In this document: piece by piece, positions 43,801 through 55,249 of the stretch | Position numbering within the stretch: the stretch's first letter is position 1 | Layout of the letters: each line of letters begins with the position of its first letter | Assembly (NCBI GenBank): GCA_934047225.1 | Contig: OW203983.1 | Coordinates: 41,288,310-41,352,309, forward strand | Origin: Ypsolopha sequella | Lineage: Eukaryota; Arthropoda; Insecta; Lepidoptera; Ypsolophidae | DNA length: 64,000 nt | Direction: 5' to 3' | The notes under the pieces: model-generated | What the model was told of the DNA's origin: nothing | The model's input: the letters and a program-made list of their open reading frames with translations, nothing else | Database searches by the model: none | Position numbers and translations under genes: made by a program

Positions 43801-46581
43801 TCACAGCTCCACTACGCATCCTCGCACCGCACAGCTCCCTCGCACAGCTTTGGTGGAATACGTCGCACCGTTTCACAGCTCCACTACGCATCCTCGCACC
43901 GCACAGCTCCCTCGCACAGCTTTGGTGGAATACGTCGCACCGTTTCACAGCTCCGCTGCGCATCCTCAAACCACACAGGTCCCTCGCACAGCTCTCTCAC
44001 ATAGCTTTGGTGGAATACGTCGCACCGTTTCACAGCTCCACTACGCATCCTCGCACCGCACAGCTCCCTCGCACAGCTTTGGTGGAATACGTCGCACCGT
44101 TTCACAGCTCCGCTACGCATCCTCGAACCGCACAGGTCCCTCGCACAGCTCTCTCGCATAGCTTTGGTGGAATATGTCGCACCATTTCACAGCTCCGCTA
44201 CGCATCCTCGAACCGCACAGGTCCCTCGCACAGCTCTCTCGCATAGCTTTGGTGGAATATGTCGCACCGTTTCACAGCTCCGCTACGCATCCTCGAACCG
44301 CACAGCTTTATTGCACAGCTTTAGTGGAATATGTCAGACCGTTTCACAGCTCCGCTAGGCTCTTAGCACTGCACAGCTTCCTCGCACATTTTCTTCCTGT
44401 ATTTTTTATTGCGCTATAACAAAACGTATAATTTTTTGTATTTTGGAATTAGTATTATTTTTTAATTTTGTTACGTTATTTAAGTTGTATTTGCTCTAAG
44501 TAAGTTTTTAATCTGGTTCATAAGACCCTTTAGATACAATAAAAATACTAGATACCACAAATCGGTTGCTGTTACAAAAAATTAACTTCGCTTGCAGTAG
44601 TTATAAATGTTTATGTAAATGTTTAATAAACAGAAAGTAATTATAATGTTCTATCTTGTAATATGCTATCTCTTATTTTATAGGTTATAGAGTTCCATGA
44701 AAAAGTGGCACCATTACAGTACTTACACATCGGATGCGACGAAGTACATCATATCAACGAATGCATGAGCTGTCGCAAAAAAGAACAGACTAATTTGTAA
44801 GAAATAAAGTTAATATTTTGTTAAATTCTGCTGATACAAGTGGCTCTTTTTAGGGTTCCGTACCCAAAGGATTACCAACGGGACCCTATTACTAAGACTC
44901 CGCTGTCCATCTGTCTGTCCGTCTGTCTGTCCGTCTGTCTGTCCGTCTGTCTGTTTGTCTGTCACCAAGCTGTATCTCATGAACCGTGATAGTTAGACAG
45001 TTGAAATTTTCACAGATGATGTATTTCTGTTGCCGCTATAACAACAAATACTAAAAAAGAGAATAAAATAAATATTTAAGCTCCCATACAACAAACATGT
45101 TTTTTTTGCCGTTTTCAAAGATAATGATACGGAAACCTTCGTGCGCGAGTCCGACTCGCACTTGGCCGGTTTTTTTTATTATCTACTTATTCACTTACAT
45201 ACATACGTAAAGTACCATAACAAAAAAATATGACGTGTCAGATGTGTTTCCGTCGCTGGAACAGTCAACGCTCGTACACCCTCTTTTCACTGGTGATTTT
45301 TACGTTTACTTCAAAGTGTATTCTTTCATATCACCGTTGATTGCAGTTGAGTGTGCAAACACATGTAATTTCTATTGATGCATGCTAGTCCACCTGAGTT
45401 TCAAGATTGAGACGTACTTCCAACTAAGCTGCATCAGCTTTTTTCATGTTTCTTATTATTAATTAACTTTACAACGCATTGTAATCTTCGACACTCTTTG
45501 GCAAAGGTCGTAATTCCTTACGCCCGGTCAGCCAGCTACAGATTTCTATGCGGATTATATGTGTCGCAGACTTGAACGAAGGTGGCAGATCTTTACTCAT
45601 TCATCGTTTCCTCAAATCTATTTCAGAACAATTTTCAAAAACCACGTTTCTAAAGTCGTTGATATAGCACACGAAATAAAATCAAGGCTCAAGATTTTGA
45701 TATGGGACGACATGCTGCGTGGTGTAAAACCGGAGTTCCTGAAACCTATCAAGTTAGACATAGAGCCTGTATCCTGGCATTATGGCCCAACCGTTGAAGC
45801 TAAAGTAAGTGACCTTTACAAGTACCATAAGAGCTTCAAAAGCATTTGGATAGCATCGGCATACAAAGGCGCCGACGGAGAGTCGAGGATGTTTCCTGAG
45901 CTCTCCGAGAGATTCCGGAACCATTATAGTTGGATGCAGCTCCTACGAAGATACACTGGACTACACTACAATTTCAAAGGCATTATTCTGACTGGCTGGT
46001 CCAGGTACCACCATCACGCACCACTCTGTGAACTCATGATACCATCGATACCAAGTGTCATTACAAACCTTATAGTAGTACAAATGTATAAAAAGGATAA
46101 ATACGATGACTATTCTCTAAGATGGCAAGATTTCTTTACGAAGAATATAAAATATGACCTCATGAATAATCTGGCATGTAAAATAGATGATTCATTTCTT
46201 ATCAAAGATGATCTAGATTGCAGTTATCCAGGTCATACTGTAAATGACGCTCTGATGGCTTTTAAATATATGGACAATAGTATTTCTGAATTCATATCAA
46301 ATTTCAATAAAATATCCAAACTGAGTAACTACACTTTTGCAATAAGTCAATATAAAAGTATATTATATCAAGGAGAGGTAATAAAATCTCAGTTAGATTC
46401 TATAAAAAAAGATCTCTGGAAATCACTAAGTGAGTTTTATCGGGACTCCGTTGCTGCGGAGTACGTAGAACAAAAGACTCTGCAGCTGAAAAGTAAAATT
46501 GATAAAATATTGATCGATTCTTATTCTTATAAAAACAGATATATGAATATGACAAGAAATGTAACACAAGTGATTTATTAA
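40544..46581 (+). CDS. Hexosaminidase D-like enzyme (GH20-type)
   Basis: Four exons (40544-40882, 41108-41299, 44684-44796, 45627-46581) join to 532 residues with canonical GT/AG sites. It probably removes terminal beta-N-acetylhexosamine from glycans. A short cytoplasmic tail and signal anchor (about 28-44) predict a type II membrane protein with a lumenal or extracellular catalytic domain. Family signatures are present in order: HIDLKGAPPKM, LLIEYEDTFPY, IIPLVQTFGHLE, LHIGCDEV with D196-E197 as the catalytic pair, ILIWDDML, WIASAYKGADG and GIILTGWSRYHHH, LCELM. Human HEXD is soluble and slightly shorter; the anchor is an added feature. The divergent copy on the minus strand has lost the D-E pair. 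Intron 2 carries the minisatellite and intron 3 a dispersed repeat. Confidence 0.9.
41108..41299 (+). CDS. Hexosaminidase D-like gene, exon 2
   Basis: 64 codons between CTTGCAG and GTGAGT, phase 0. Encodes LTDFLKKANEDGLQIIPLVQ, TFGHLEYVLKH and the 20-residue segment missing from the minus-strand paralogue. Confidence 0.9.
41300..43690 (+). other. Intron 2, part before the minisatellite
   Basis: No gene is supported. A decayed minus-strand frame near 42340-42380 reads ALLVDTSTNLI, faintly like a retropepsin active site, but nothing around it confirms a retroelement. Confidence 0.4.
43700..44385. repeat. Minisatellite, 72- and 85-bp units
   Basis: About eight units built on CTTTGGTGGAATACGTCGCA, then CCGTTTCACAGCTCC and ACGCATCCTCG. 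Successive TGGTGGAATA sites start at 43779, 43851, 43923, 44008, 44080, 44165 and 44250; a variant TAGTGG is at 44322. Spacings are 72, 72, 85, 72, 85, 85 and 72 bp. The long unit carries an extra 13 bp (CTCTCTCGCATAG-type). Unit sequence keeps frames open on both strands by chance of composition. It lies in an intron. Confidence 0.95.
44684..44796 (+). CDS. Hexosaminidase D-like gene, exon 3
   Basis: 113 nt, starting in phase 0 and ending after two bases of a codon. Encodes VIEFHEKVAPLQYLHIGCDE and VHHINECMSC. Asp codon 44738-44740, Glu codon 44741-44743. Acceptor TTATAG, donor GTAAG. Confidence 0.92.
44852..45178 (+). repeat. Lepidopteran interspersed repeat, full copy
   Basis: Starts TAGGGTTCCGTACCC and ends with TACGGAAACC, then GTGCGCGAGTCCGACTCGCA and T8. 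It has an internal run of CTGTCTGTCCGT units. The GGTTCCGTA/TACGGAAACC ends are near-inverted. Partial copies lie at 20299-20440, 100-450 and 28020-28078. It sits in intron 3 of the hexosaminidase gene. Confidence 0.8.
45627..46581 (+). CDS. Hexosaminidase D-like gene, exon 4
   Basis: 955 nt after acceptor TATTTCAG, to the TAA at 46579-46581. The frame is open upstream of the acceptor, but exon 3 phase and homology to the minus-strand paralogue fix the junction at 45627. Encodes the rest of the barrel and a helical C-terminus with several N-glycosylation sequons. Confidence 0.92.
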
Positions 46582-46807
46582 ATTATTGTGTGCAAACGTT
46601 ATCTTGTGTTTTCTTTTATAGAGTGCTGAACCCTAGAATTTAAAAGTGCAATGGCAATTTAGAACTTGTTTTTTCGATTCTATATATAGTTGTTTTCTTT
46701 AAAATATATTATTATTTTCCTGCATAATTCTAAAATCATGAACACATTTTGAACGAAAAGACCCCTGACCAAGATCTGGATAAAAAAATATTCAAATAAA
46801 TGAAAAT

Positions 46808-47010
46808 AAAACTCAGGGTTAGAATGCTGCCTTTCAATCTTGAGATCCAGGTTCGATGCCCGGTCGGGCATGCACCAATGAGTTTCTCGGAATTTATGTG
46901 CATAGTATTTGTTCTTACTTACCACTTGGTGAACGGTGAAGGAAAACACCGTAAGGAAACCTGCATGCCCTAAATAGCGTGTACTTGTGCCTGTGCCTTG
47001 ACTTACCTGG
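46808..47010 (+). mobile_element. tRNA-derived SINE (plus)
   Basis: ACTCAGGGTTAGAATGCTGC and GGTTCGATGCCCGG form a degenerate tRNA-like head, followed by AATTTATGTGCATAGTATTT, TGAACGGTGAAGGAAAAC and CCTGCATGCCC. Same family as 34420-34634. The stretch 47011-47990 holds nothing else recognised. Confidence 0.8.
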
Positions 47011-47994
47011 GATTCGTCAAAAGTAGACAGAGAGACAGTACGGACATAGTATGGTACGGATGAACACACAGTCATATTATAGGCATAGAGATATCTTTAT
47101 TGTAAATATTAATTATAGATATGTCTATTTCTATGCCTGTCTGTCTCTCAAGACAGATATATATATTGCATGTGCCCCAGGTTTTCGTTATTTTGGTTCA
47201 TTTTAAAAACGCGGTATATATTTTTTTATTTATTTACGAGGATGTATTTTTATTATTTTCTCCTGTTAAGTCTTGTGTGTGTGAAGTTTTGCAATCGAAC
47301 ACACAAGAGAGCGAGTTAATAAAAACGTGTTAAAAAAAAATTATGTTAATATCATGAATACATAAATACCAAAACTTGCATCCTTTATAGTTGTAATTCA
47401 ATCACAAAAATTAGTAAACAGTATAAAGTTCCTTTTAGTATAATGTTTATGATTTACAGTGCCAAGTAAACAAATTTTAGCTGCAAAAATCTTTTCTGCT
47501 GTCGACACCCTCAATACAGCACGAACGCATGCAACATCGAACTTTAATACATCCTTCAATGGGTGAGCTTTTAATTCCTGGGGCTAGGTTATAAATATGG
47601 AATAAAACTTTTGTATACCTTATTTCAATGATTAATACTCCTTTACCTAATGAAAAAAAGTCTCAGCAGATTCATAATAGACCTTATTTATGGATCTTCT
47701 GAGAATATTTCGTCTCTACGAGGGAAGTATATCTTGAGTGAAAATACTCCTTTTAATTTTTTCTTTGCATTTTTTTTAAATTTGTAGTGACGAGATCACA
47801 TAGAAGTAGGAATATCATTCAGCAAGAATAAGCGAAATATGTGAAAAGTACCGTTTCAAAATTGAATTAATTATTTAATCATATTTAAAACTAAATGATT
47901 GACATGTAAAACGAATGCTTATAAAATAAATACGTAACTAAATTATCTTAACAAAAACACTAAAAATTTGATAAAATAAACATATACATATATT

Positions 47995-48670
47995 AGGTCT
48001 TTATATGAAATTGCCGTTTTCTATACAAAATTTGAAGGAAACTCAAATTTCGGTACTATTATTTTTGCATTTTTTTTTAGGAATGACAAATACAAATTTT
48101 ATGATTTCTTTTATTTATAAATGAGACAACATTAAATTATTATTACATACGGCTTGAACACTCACGTGTGATTGTTGTTGACTATATGCCAACCGTTTCA
48201 CCGATACAATTTCGGCATTATCAAGGCGAGTGTCGTTCTTAGGACGACGACGCGGCGTTCACCGTCGTTGTCAAACGGGCACTGCCGAAATTGTATCGGT
48301 GAAACGGTTGGCATATAGTCAACAACAATCACACGTGAGTGTTCAAGCCGTATGTAATAATAATTTAGTATGTCAGCTCACGCGAGTTTTAATGAGACAA
48401 CATTAAGCTAACAGTAACATTAATTTCATTTTTGAAAAGTGTCAGCTGTAAAAAATTATCTTATCATGAAAATGGATAGCACTTAGGACGAACTGTCTTT
48501 GAAGATTTAATTTTTATAATCAAACTAAAAATAAAAACAAAATTTAATACGCAGATGTAAAACTTTGAAATCGACTTTCAAACAAAAAAAAAATTGAAAT
48601 AGCTATTGAATTACACGAATTATTAACTCATGAATTTTAAGAAAATTTCGGCAATTTCATATGTAAAGAC
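47995..48670 (+). repeat. Dispersed repeat interrupted by palindrome
   Basis: Second copy of 14366-14775. Homology runs to AAATGAGACAACATTAA, breaks at 48135, and resumes at 48391. Confidence 0.8.
48135..48390. mobile_element. Foldback insertion with perfect 85-bp arms
   Basis: The arms at about 48133-48217 and 48283-48367 are exact reverse complements over 85 bp. The loop is GC-rich (CGACGACGCGGCGTTC). A 23-bp non-palindromic tail follows the right arm. AATGAGACAACATTAA occurs on both sides (48119-48134, 48391-48406), a 16-bp target duplication confirmed by the empty site at 14 kb. The same 85 bp occurs unchanged at 62427-62511. No coding potential. Confidence 0.85.
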
Positions 48671-49277
48671 CTATTATATTTACGGACAGTTATATTATCA
48701 TCATCACTAATTTAATTATCTGTTCGTTCAATAAGCTGTTTCTAAACATTACATTATCTTTATTTATCAAATCAAAATTAATAAAAATGCAATTTTCTCA
48801 GACCATTTTTATAAAGACTCTTTCTAAAAGAAATGTTTTCAAAACACCTAAAGCTACCTCAAAGGAAGTGAGCGGGATGTAGGGGAGGCATAATTAAATT
48901 CTTTCCAACCTTTTGTAGCAATGTCGGTATTCAACGCGATTTCCATTACTGAATACAATGGGTTGAAAAAATATGGAGGATGGCATTCGTTTTCGTAACT
49001 AATAAAAATTCAAAAAATATTACACAACAATCTCACATTTGTTTATACAGATTTATTTTGTCTCATTGTTAGCAACTGCTAGCTAAATAATACAAAAATC
49101 TCTTAAGTACACACAAAAAAACTAAAGGAAAATAATGTAGGTATAAGAGAAAATAAACGATTTCTATATTAGTAACAATATCACTTTCATACACTTGAAT
49201 TAAATTTCGCACCAAACGTTGTAACTTCACAATTTTTAATGAGTAACCTATTAGCACTATCGCACTTCAACATTGAT

Positions 49278-49964
49278 CTAGCTGCCTTTTGATTTATTTC
49301 CGTCTTTTTTCTTATTTCCGTCTTCCACTGGAGTAACATCTTTCTTAGGCGCATGGATGGGAGCTATTTCTGTTGGCGGTGGCGTCATTGGCACCAAGCT
49401 ACCGTCTTCCTCAGCTACCTTTAAACCAATAGTCGCTCCAATCTTCGCACTTGCCTTCTTAAACGTATCAGAGAGCTTTTCTTGAACAACGTTGATGCAC
49501 ATAGATGTCAACGCGAGACCAAAGACCAGATATAAGATGGAAGCCATCATGAACATAGGATGGTCTGGCACAAGATCACCAAGACCGATCGTAGACATAG
49601 AAATGAAGACGAAGTAGAAAGACTCGAAGAAGTTCCACGTTTCCCAGATGTTGTAGCCTACAGCGCCGATGATTATGTAAACAATTAGGATAAAAATTGC
49701 AACGGAAATGGGCAAATTAAATTCATCATCTATCTCAAATACAGATGGAGCTGGCGTCTCAGGATCAGTATCGTTCTCGGAGTACTCTATTATTTTGGTG
49801 CCAGGTTTAGGTGGTAGTGGTGGAGGCACATCACTTAGTTTTCTTTCGATTGGAGGCGCGTTTGAACTTCCATCAGGCTTTGACTCTACCATGTCTTCTT
49901 CACTGAATATTTGAGATGGACGTCGGACAACGTCGTAGACAATATTGAGACCTTTCATCACCTC
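49278..49964 (-). CDS. K2P channel, last exon (M3-P2-M4)
   Basis: 229 codons after TTTCCAG, phase 0. Starts EVMKGLNIVYDVV, has a Pro-rich cytosolic link (PPPLPPKPG), then M3, the filter STIGLGD and M4 ending INVVQEKLSDTF. An AATAAA signal on the minus strand lies about 220 bp downstream (49052-49057). Confidence 0.92.
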   Translation of the reverse strand, partial: EVMKGLNIVYDVVRRPSQIFSEEDMVESKPDGSSNAPPIERKLSDVPPPLPPKPGTKIIEYSENDTDPETPAPSVFEIDDEFNLPISVAIFILIVYIIIGAVGYNIWETWNFFESFYFVFISMSTIGLGDLVPDHPMFMMASILYLVFGLALTSMCINVVQEKLSDTFKKASAKIGATIGLKVAEEDGSLVPMTPPPTEIAPIHAPKKDVTPVEDGNKKKDGNKSKGS

Positions 49965-52900
49965 CTGGAAATAAAAATACATTTGTTAGATATATTTACT
50001 TTCTAATAAAATTACTTCAAACAAAATCTCAAAGTTTGTTTCTTTTCAATAAATTATGTTCAATGTTTGGCTTGAAGCAAAAATATTTTATTTATTTTCA
50101 ACAAAGGAAAAAAGATACATGTTTTCTTTTGTGTAACAAAGTAATTTGTGCTATTGTTTTTTGAAATAAAAAGAAACAGGGCAGTTTTTCTCATTATTTT
50201 ATATTGAGAAGTGAGCACACATTTCGAATTTTGTGTGTACACATTTAATGATAGACATAATTTTTTGGGTACGGCCTCAATACAGAAACCTATATTATAG
50301 CGAAACCTCGCTATCCTGCCGCTACCAATCTGCGATATAACTTGCAAACTACTAGCCTGATTGAAATAAAAAAGACATAAAAAACCTTTGTTTCCAGTAG
50401 TTTCTGTTGCACAGTTCTGTTAACAGAAATAGTGGAAATGTTTTTGTCTGTTGACCGAACTAGTGGGAGCAGTAGTTCTGTTGGCCAGTTTTTTTGACCA
50501 AGCAGTAGCTATTTTTCTCAGTAGTTCTGTTCAATGTTTATATTAACCAACAATCATATTTACCTGTTTTTAATACAAGACCGCAGGCATGGCGAGCTGT
50601 TTCGTATTTTTTAACAGCAACGCACACTCGACAGAATATTCATTGATATTTGGTTTTGATTGGACCTAACGAATATAAGATAAGATGTTTTTATGGTTTT
50701 GCTGAAAACTAAAACCCTTATATATAACGTAACTTTAATTTTATATTTGTCTGTTCCACAGGCTAACCACTAGTATTTATTAGCATGTACGTGAACAAAT
50801 TATTTTTGATGCAATATGTTTATAAGGTTATGTGTTTATTATTCGTGAATATAAGGTTTATTGATTCTAATTTATAATGAATAAATCTCAGCAAAGGCCG
50901 TATAAACATATTGCGTCAATTATAAAATGGTCATATATATTATATATATATTCTGGTAATATAACTAACAAATCACGCCCTTTAAAATTAACTTGTCAAA
51001 ATATAATTATTATGTACTTACCTGTACGGGCCCAGTATGTCTAACTTTTTTGCAGCTTCTGGTGTAGTAGAAACGACGGATGAAAGCCCAGAAGAACTTG
51101 ATGATCCTGGTGAAGAGTTTGCCGAAGTCAGCCAACACTATCAGGAAGAGCGGGATCCCAATGATTGCATACACAATAGTCGCAATCCTGCCGTAAATCG
51201 TCTTTGGGGCGATGTGACCGTAACCTGAAAATATATAAAGCATGTACAATTTTAGTTTCGCTATGAATTACAATTTGAAAACTTCTGGGGTTTATGAATG
51301 AGACAACACTAAAATATTGTAATAATATTATTTTGTAATGTGTATTTTTTTTAAGTTATAACAAAACAAATCTTACCAATAGTAGTAACTAACGTCAAAC
51401 AGTAGACGAATGAGTTCATAAAATTCCAAGATTTCTGTCCACTATAAGATGTTACACCAGCCTCATGGGCTGTGTGCAGCTGATCCTCAAATTCATGTAG
51501 TTTTTTTCTTGCCATAGACTTCCAGTCTTCTTCGCGCATGTAGTGACTACCTCTCCAGAGACTTTCAATGAAATCTCGTTTAACATTTCTAGTGCCACAC
51601 TTGTACGCGTTTTCAAATGAACCTTCTAAAGTCTTAAACATCATTCCACCCAGACCACACATTATTATCAAGACCAACAGGTCGCAGGCACATCTATTTC
51701 TTTGCAGCTTAATAATGTCATATTCGTGCTTATTTTCATCGATAAACTGTTTCCAAGTGGCTATCAATCTCCATCTAGCTATATGGGCTGGCTTTTTCTC
51801 TTTTTCTTCGCCTAATTCAGCACTTACTCTACTTTGCTCTTTGGTTTCTTTCACTTCTTTCACTTTTTTTGTTCCGTTTGCGGGAGCAGCAACAGACCTT
51901 TTACGTAATACTGATTTAGGCTCAATAGGCTCATTACTTGGATAATCATCCTTGGCTAATAGTATATTATTTTTATCTTCAAGTTTGTCCACTTCTTGAC
52001 TCAAGAGATGGAGCTTCATGGTTAACTCGGCTGTTTTGTCGGCCAAATCAAAATTATATTCATTATCGCTGGGGGACGATGAATAACAGCTAGAAGTATA
52101 TTCAGATTGGCTGGCATCGATATAACCTGAACTTTGTCTACTCACACTTTCTAAGTCAACTTTTTTATTAGATGCTAAACTCGCCAATATTTCCCTATCA
52201 CTTATGATTTGAATGGTCTTAGGGCAAGAAATTCCTCTTACATTGCGTTTTGGAGTCGAAGGCGTCTTTTTGGGGGTCATAAGATTTCTGCTGTAACTTT
52301 TGTATTCAGATGGAAGTCTTGGATCATCTTTAGGTATCGATAAACTTCTGGCTCTGGCTTGCTGCATCAATTCTATAATTTCTTTACTAGTCTGACTCAT
52401 TCCTGTAACAGTCTTCTCTGCAGTTCGCATTTCATCTGCTCTATTTACGGATTGTGAACGACTCTCCTTCGATGTCTTCCTTAAGAATCTTCTAGGGGTT
52501 GGCTTTTCTTTGCGTTTTGGTGCTACTATAGCATTGGCATTTTGCGCTTTTGCTTGATCTTCACTCATCTCACTTTCACTAGTCTTACCCTGTAAATACC
52601 ATTTCGGGTACAAAATTAGATTAAATATCTTCTTAGACTACGTGGTTAGTTTATATACATTGTGATAATTTTTGATTGGCTTATTTATGCCAATTTAAAA
52701 TATAGCACGACCAATAAAGCGACTATTAAAACCAAAAATAATTTTATAAAAAAACTGACCCCAAATCTTGATGCGGGCAGACTCCTTGCTGGCTTTATGG
52801 GTGTTTTCTTTGGTTCCTCATTAGTTTGCTTTGGAGGTTGCCTAGGAACAAGAGGCTTTACTTCAGCTACTGATTTGCGACTCGGTGTCCTTACAACTCT

Positions 52901-53875
52901 TTGTCTTATTTCAACTACAGGCTTGTCTATAACAGATAATTTTCTGCTAGGTGTTCTTTCCAGTTCTATAACTTTTGTAACAATCTCGCCTGGCGCCGGT
53001 GTACTTGGTGTTTCCAAAGCCTTAGGTGTAATTGGTTTGCTCGGTTTAGGCTTGTCTTCCTTCTCATCAAAAGTAAATACGTTTTCTTGCTTTGCTGGTG
53101 TTGTAGGTTTACTTTTTGGTTGGTTGTCAGAAAATTTAACTTCATCTGGATAAACCATCTCTTCTAAACGCTTAGGTGTTGTTGGTATAGGAGAATTGAA
53201 AGATACATTATCCAATGATGAATTGCTTGTTGGGGTCCCAGGAGACAAGGAGTTTCTTCTTTCTTTTGGAGGTTCAATTGTTAAAGAATTACGGCGACTT
53301 GTGTCCTCATCTTTAGGACTCAATGTATAAGTTGTGCTCAGAAGTTTATTAGCAGGATCCATAAAACTTCCTTTCTGCTCCAATAAATGAATTTCCTCCT
53401 TTTCTTGTAAAGCAAAAGGTGATACACTACGACGTCTTCTTTCGCTGGCAGCCTTTACCCTCGCTTGCAGGACTTCATCGAGGTCCATATCGTATACTGG
53501 GTCTTTGACTGCAGATTTTTCTTGAACCATGCGTTTCATTTCTTCATAAGTATTATCAGCTTCTAACTCTCTAGAAGAACGTTGTGGTTTTAAAGTCTCT
53601 TCATCATCAGATGTAGTGGTATCTTCTTGTGGTACGGGAGTCCTACCTGGCTCTGGAGTTTTTTCTCTTTGCCTTGTTGCTTGACCTCTATTTTTTGAGA
53701 GATTTCTTCTCTTTCTTATTGATATATTCTGTGGCTCGTCCTCCATTATGTTGTCTTTATTATTATCTGATGATACACTGACAAGAAGACCGCTTGTTTG
53801 TGTTTCAGATTCCGCTTTTATCTTCGGTATGACCAAAAACTTTTTTTCTGTTGATGTATATCCCTCCTCACTCAT
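49278..53875 (-). CDS. Two-pore-domain potassium channel, long N-terminus
   Basis: Exons 52760-53875 (coding part), 51377-52589, 51022-51224 and 49278-49964 join in phase to about 1,072 residues. K2P channels carry background K+ current as dimers in the plasma membrane. M1 lies at about 674-695, the cap loop follows, and P1 has TTIGYGHI (about 774-781). M2 is IATIVYAIIGIPLFLIVLAD, M3 begins near 929, P2 has STIGLGD (to 974) and M4 is about 980-1005. The first 670 residues are Ser/Pro/Lys/Glu-rich, low-complexity and probably cytosolic, far longer than the few dozen residues usual in the family. A short Lys/Asp/Gly-rich C-terminus follows. A 5' UTR exon precedes it at 54103. Alternative upstream exons at 57-63 kb end in the same phase as exon 51377-52589. 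Confidence 0.9.
51022..51224 (-). CDS. K2P channel, shared exon (filter end and M2)
   Basis: 203 nt, entered with one base already supplied, leaving in phase 0. Encodes the GYGHIAPKT half of the first filter, M2 and a basic cytosolic segment. It can accept both exon 51377-52589 and exon 57527-57677. Confidence 0.92.
51377..52589 (-). CDS. K2P channel, proximal M1-P1 exon
   Basis: 1,213 nt between TTTACAG and GTAAGA. 297 residues of low-complexity N-terminus with a likely coiled coil (KTAELTMKLHLLSQEVDKLE), then M1 (LLVLIIMCGLGG), the extracellular cap with Cys, and P1 to TTI plus one base. Confidence 0.9.
52760..53875 (-). CDS. K2P channel, N-terminal coding exon
   Basis: The exon runs 52760-53903; the ATG at 53873-53875 is the first in a frame that stays open up to the acceptor TTTTCAG at 53904. 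372 codons rich in Thr, Ser, Pro, Arg and Lys with no recognised domain. The donor is GTCAGT after TTTGGG, weaker than the others, so exon skipping or an alternative end is possible. Confidence 0.8.
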
Positions 53876-54102
53876 TCCCGGATTCTGACTTCCACTGCTC
53901 CAACTGAAAATAAAACCACAAAAAATAACTATGTGATTTCTCGTATTGTAGCGAGTTTATAAAGAGTGATCGTTCACAGTGTTTAGTAGATAATAATGCG
54001 TTACGGTTTTTGGCATCACCTAATAGAAGCTATGCCAATATTTGGAAAAACTTTATATAGAGCAAGCCAACAATCCTGAGAATGGAGGAAATGTAAACTT
54101 AC

Positions 54103-54420
54103 CTCTTGATCACAACCGCACCAAACAACAAACTCCTTTCATCGGGGTCGTGGCAAAAATCTAATAAAAGATTCTATTTTCGATGTCCCAGCATATTGTT
54201 CGTAAACAAACGGAGTAAAGGACGATCCATCGTTGTCACAATGCCGTCACTGTTGCTCCCATCACGTTTTATCCTAAAAGGATCGACGTTCGATCGTTCG
54301 TTTTGCTTTGAAAAGCTTTTATTGAATTAACAACGATAGAATCGCGAATTTTCGAAATGCGACTCGGTGTAGAGGCGCTTTGGGGACTGTATACGCTGAG
54401 CCAAGCCCGCCGGGCAGTGT
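54103..54420 (-). promoter_or_regulatory. K2P proximal 5' UTR exon and promoter region
   Basis: ATCAAGAG followed by GTAAGTTT gives a donor at 54101-54102, phase-free because every upstream ATG in this exon soon meets a stop. The upper limit is not known. The surroundings are CG-richer than the neighbours. From 54420 to 55250 nothing was recognised except a (CACGTGTACATGTG) motif near 54468. Confidence 0.55.
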
Positions 54421-55249
54421 TCCAAATTTAAACACTTACACCTACATTCGGGACAGATGGCGAGTTCACGTGTACATGTGTGCGTAAATGAAAACCAAAA
54501 TACAAATCAGCCAATTCAACTTGACCTAGTTATACCTACAGAAGCCGAAAGTTTCTGTGGTAGGTAGAGCTCTAAGATTATTGGACGGCAAGCTTGAAAA
54601 AAAAAGTGCTATAATATGTAACAGTCACGCGTGTCTGTTTAATCATGACGTCACAATCATAATAAAATAGATCTTGTGATTGAGACTCCCGTGACCTGGC
54701 CAAGAGCGAAAGTAATTAGCCGACGATATTCATAATGTGTCGTTATTTATTTTGTCTTACACAATGCTTAGGAATAGGTATTCGTGTACCACTACATGCT
54801 AAAACATCATCATTTTCTCTCTTTATGTGACAATAAAATAAAAACAGTACAATTTTAAACAGAACCCTAGAAAAATAGAAAACTGAAAAAAGGAAATTGC
54901 TACTCTGCAACGGTTTATGTAAACTTTGCATTGAGTAGCATAAAAAGATTGCCGACTTCAGTGCTTGTTAGGCTTGTTCCTTAGAAATCCAACGAATTAA
55001 AGCCTCATTTTGAAAAACACCTAAAGAAACTTTGTCCAAAAGTCAAGTCGAAGCTTTTCTTCCAAAATCCTTTATACAAAGAATTTAGGAAAACAAAGCG
55101 AAGAAAAAAACTGGTTTCTTTGTACGTAACTGGCAATAATAAATAACAACTGAAGAACTATGCACTTGGCTGCTATTACATTAGTAAACCGTGACTGTTC
55201 GTTTCATACAATGTACTACTAATAAAATTAACTTTTAACAAAAAAATTG

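Noticed and set aside
43691..44419. Several overlapping repeat-peptide genes on both strands
   Set aside because: They arise from the minisatellite. The 85-bp units shift the frame and the array lies in a well-supported intron.
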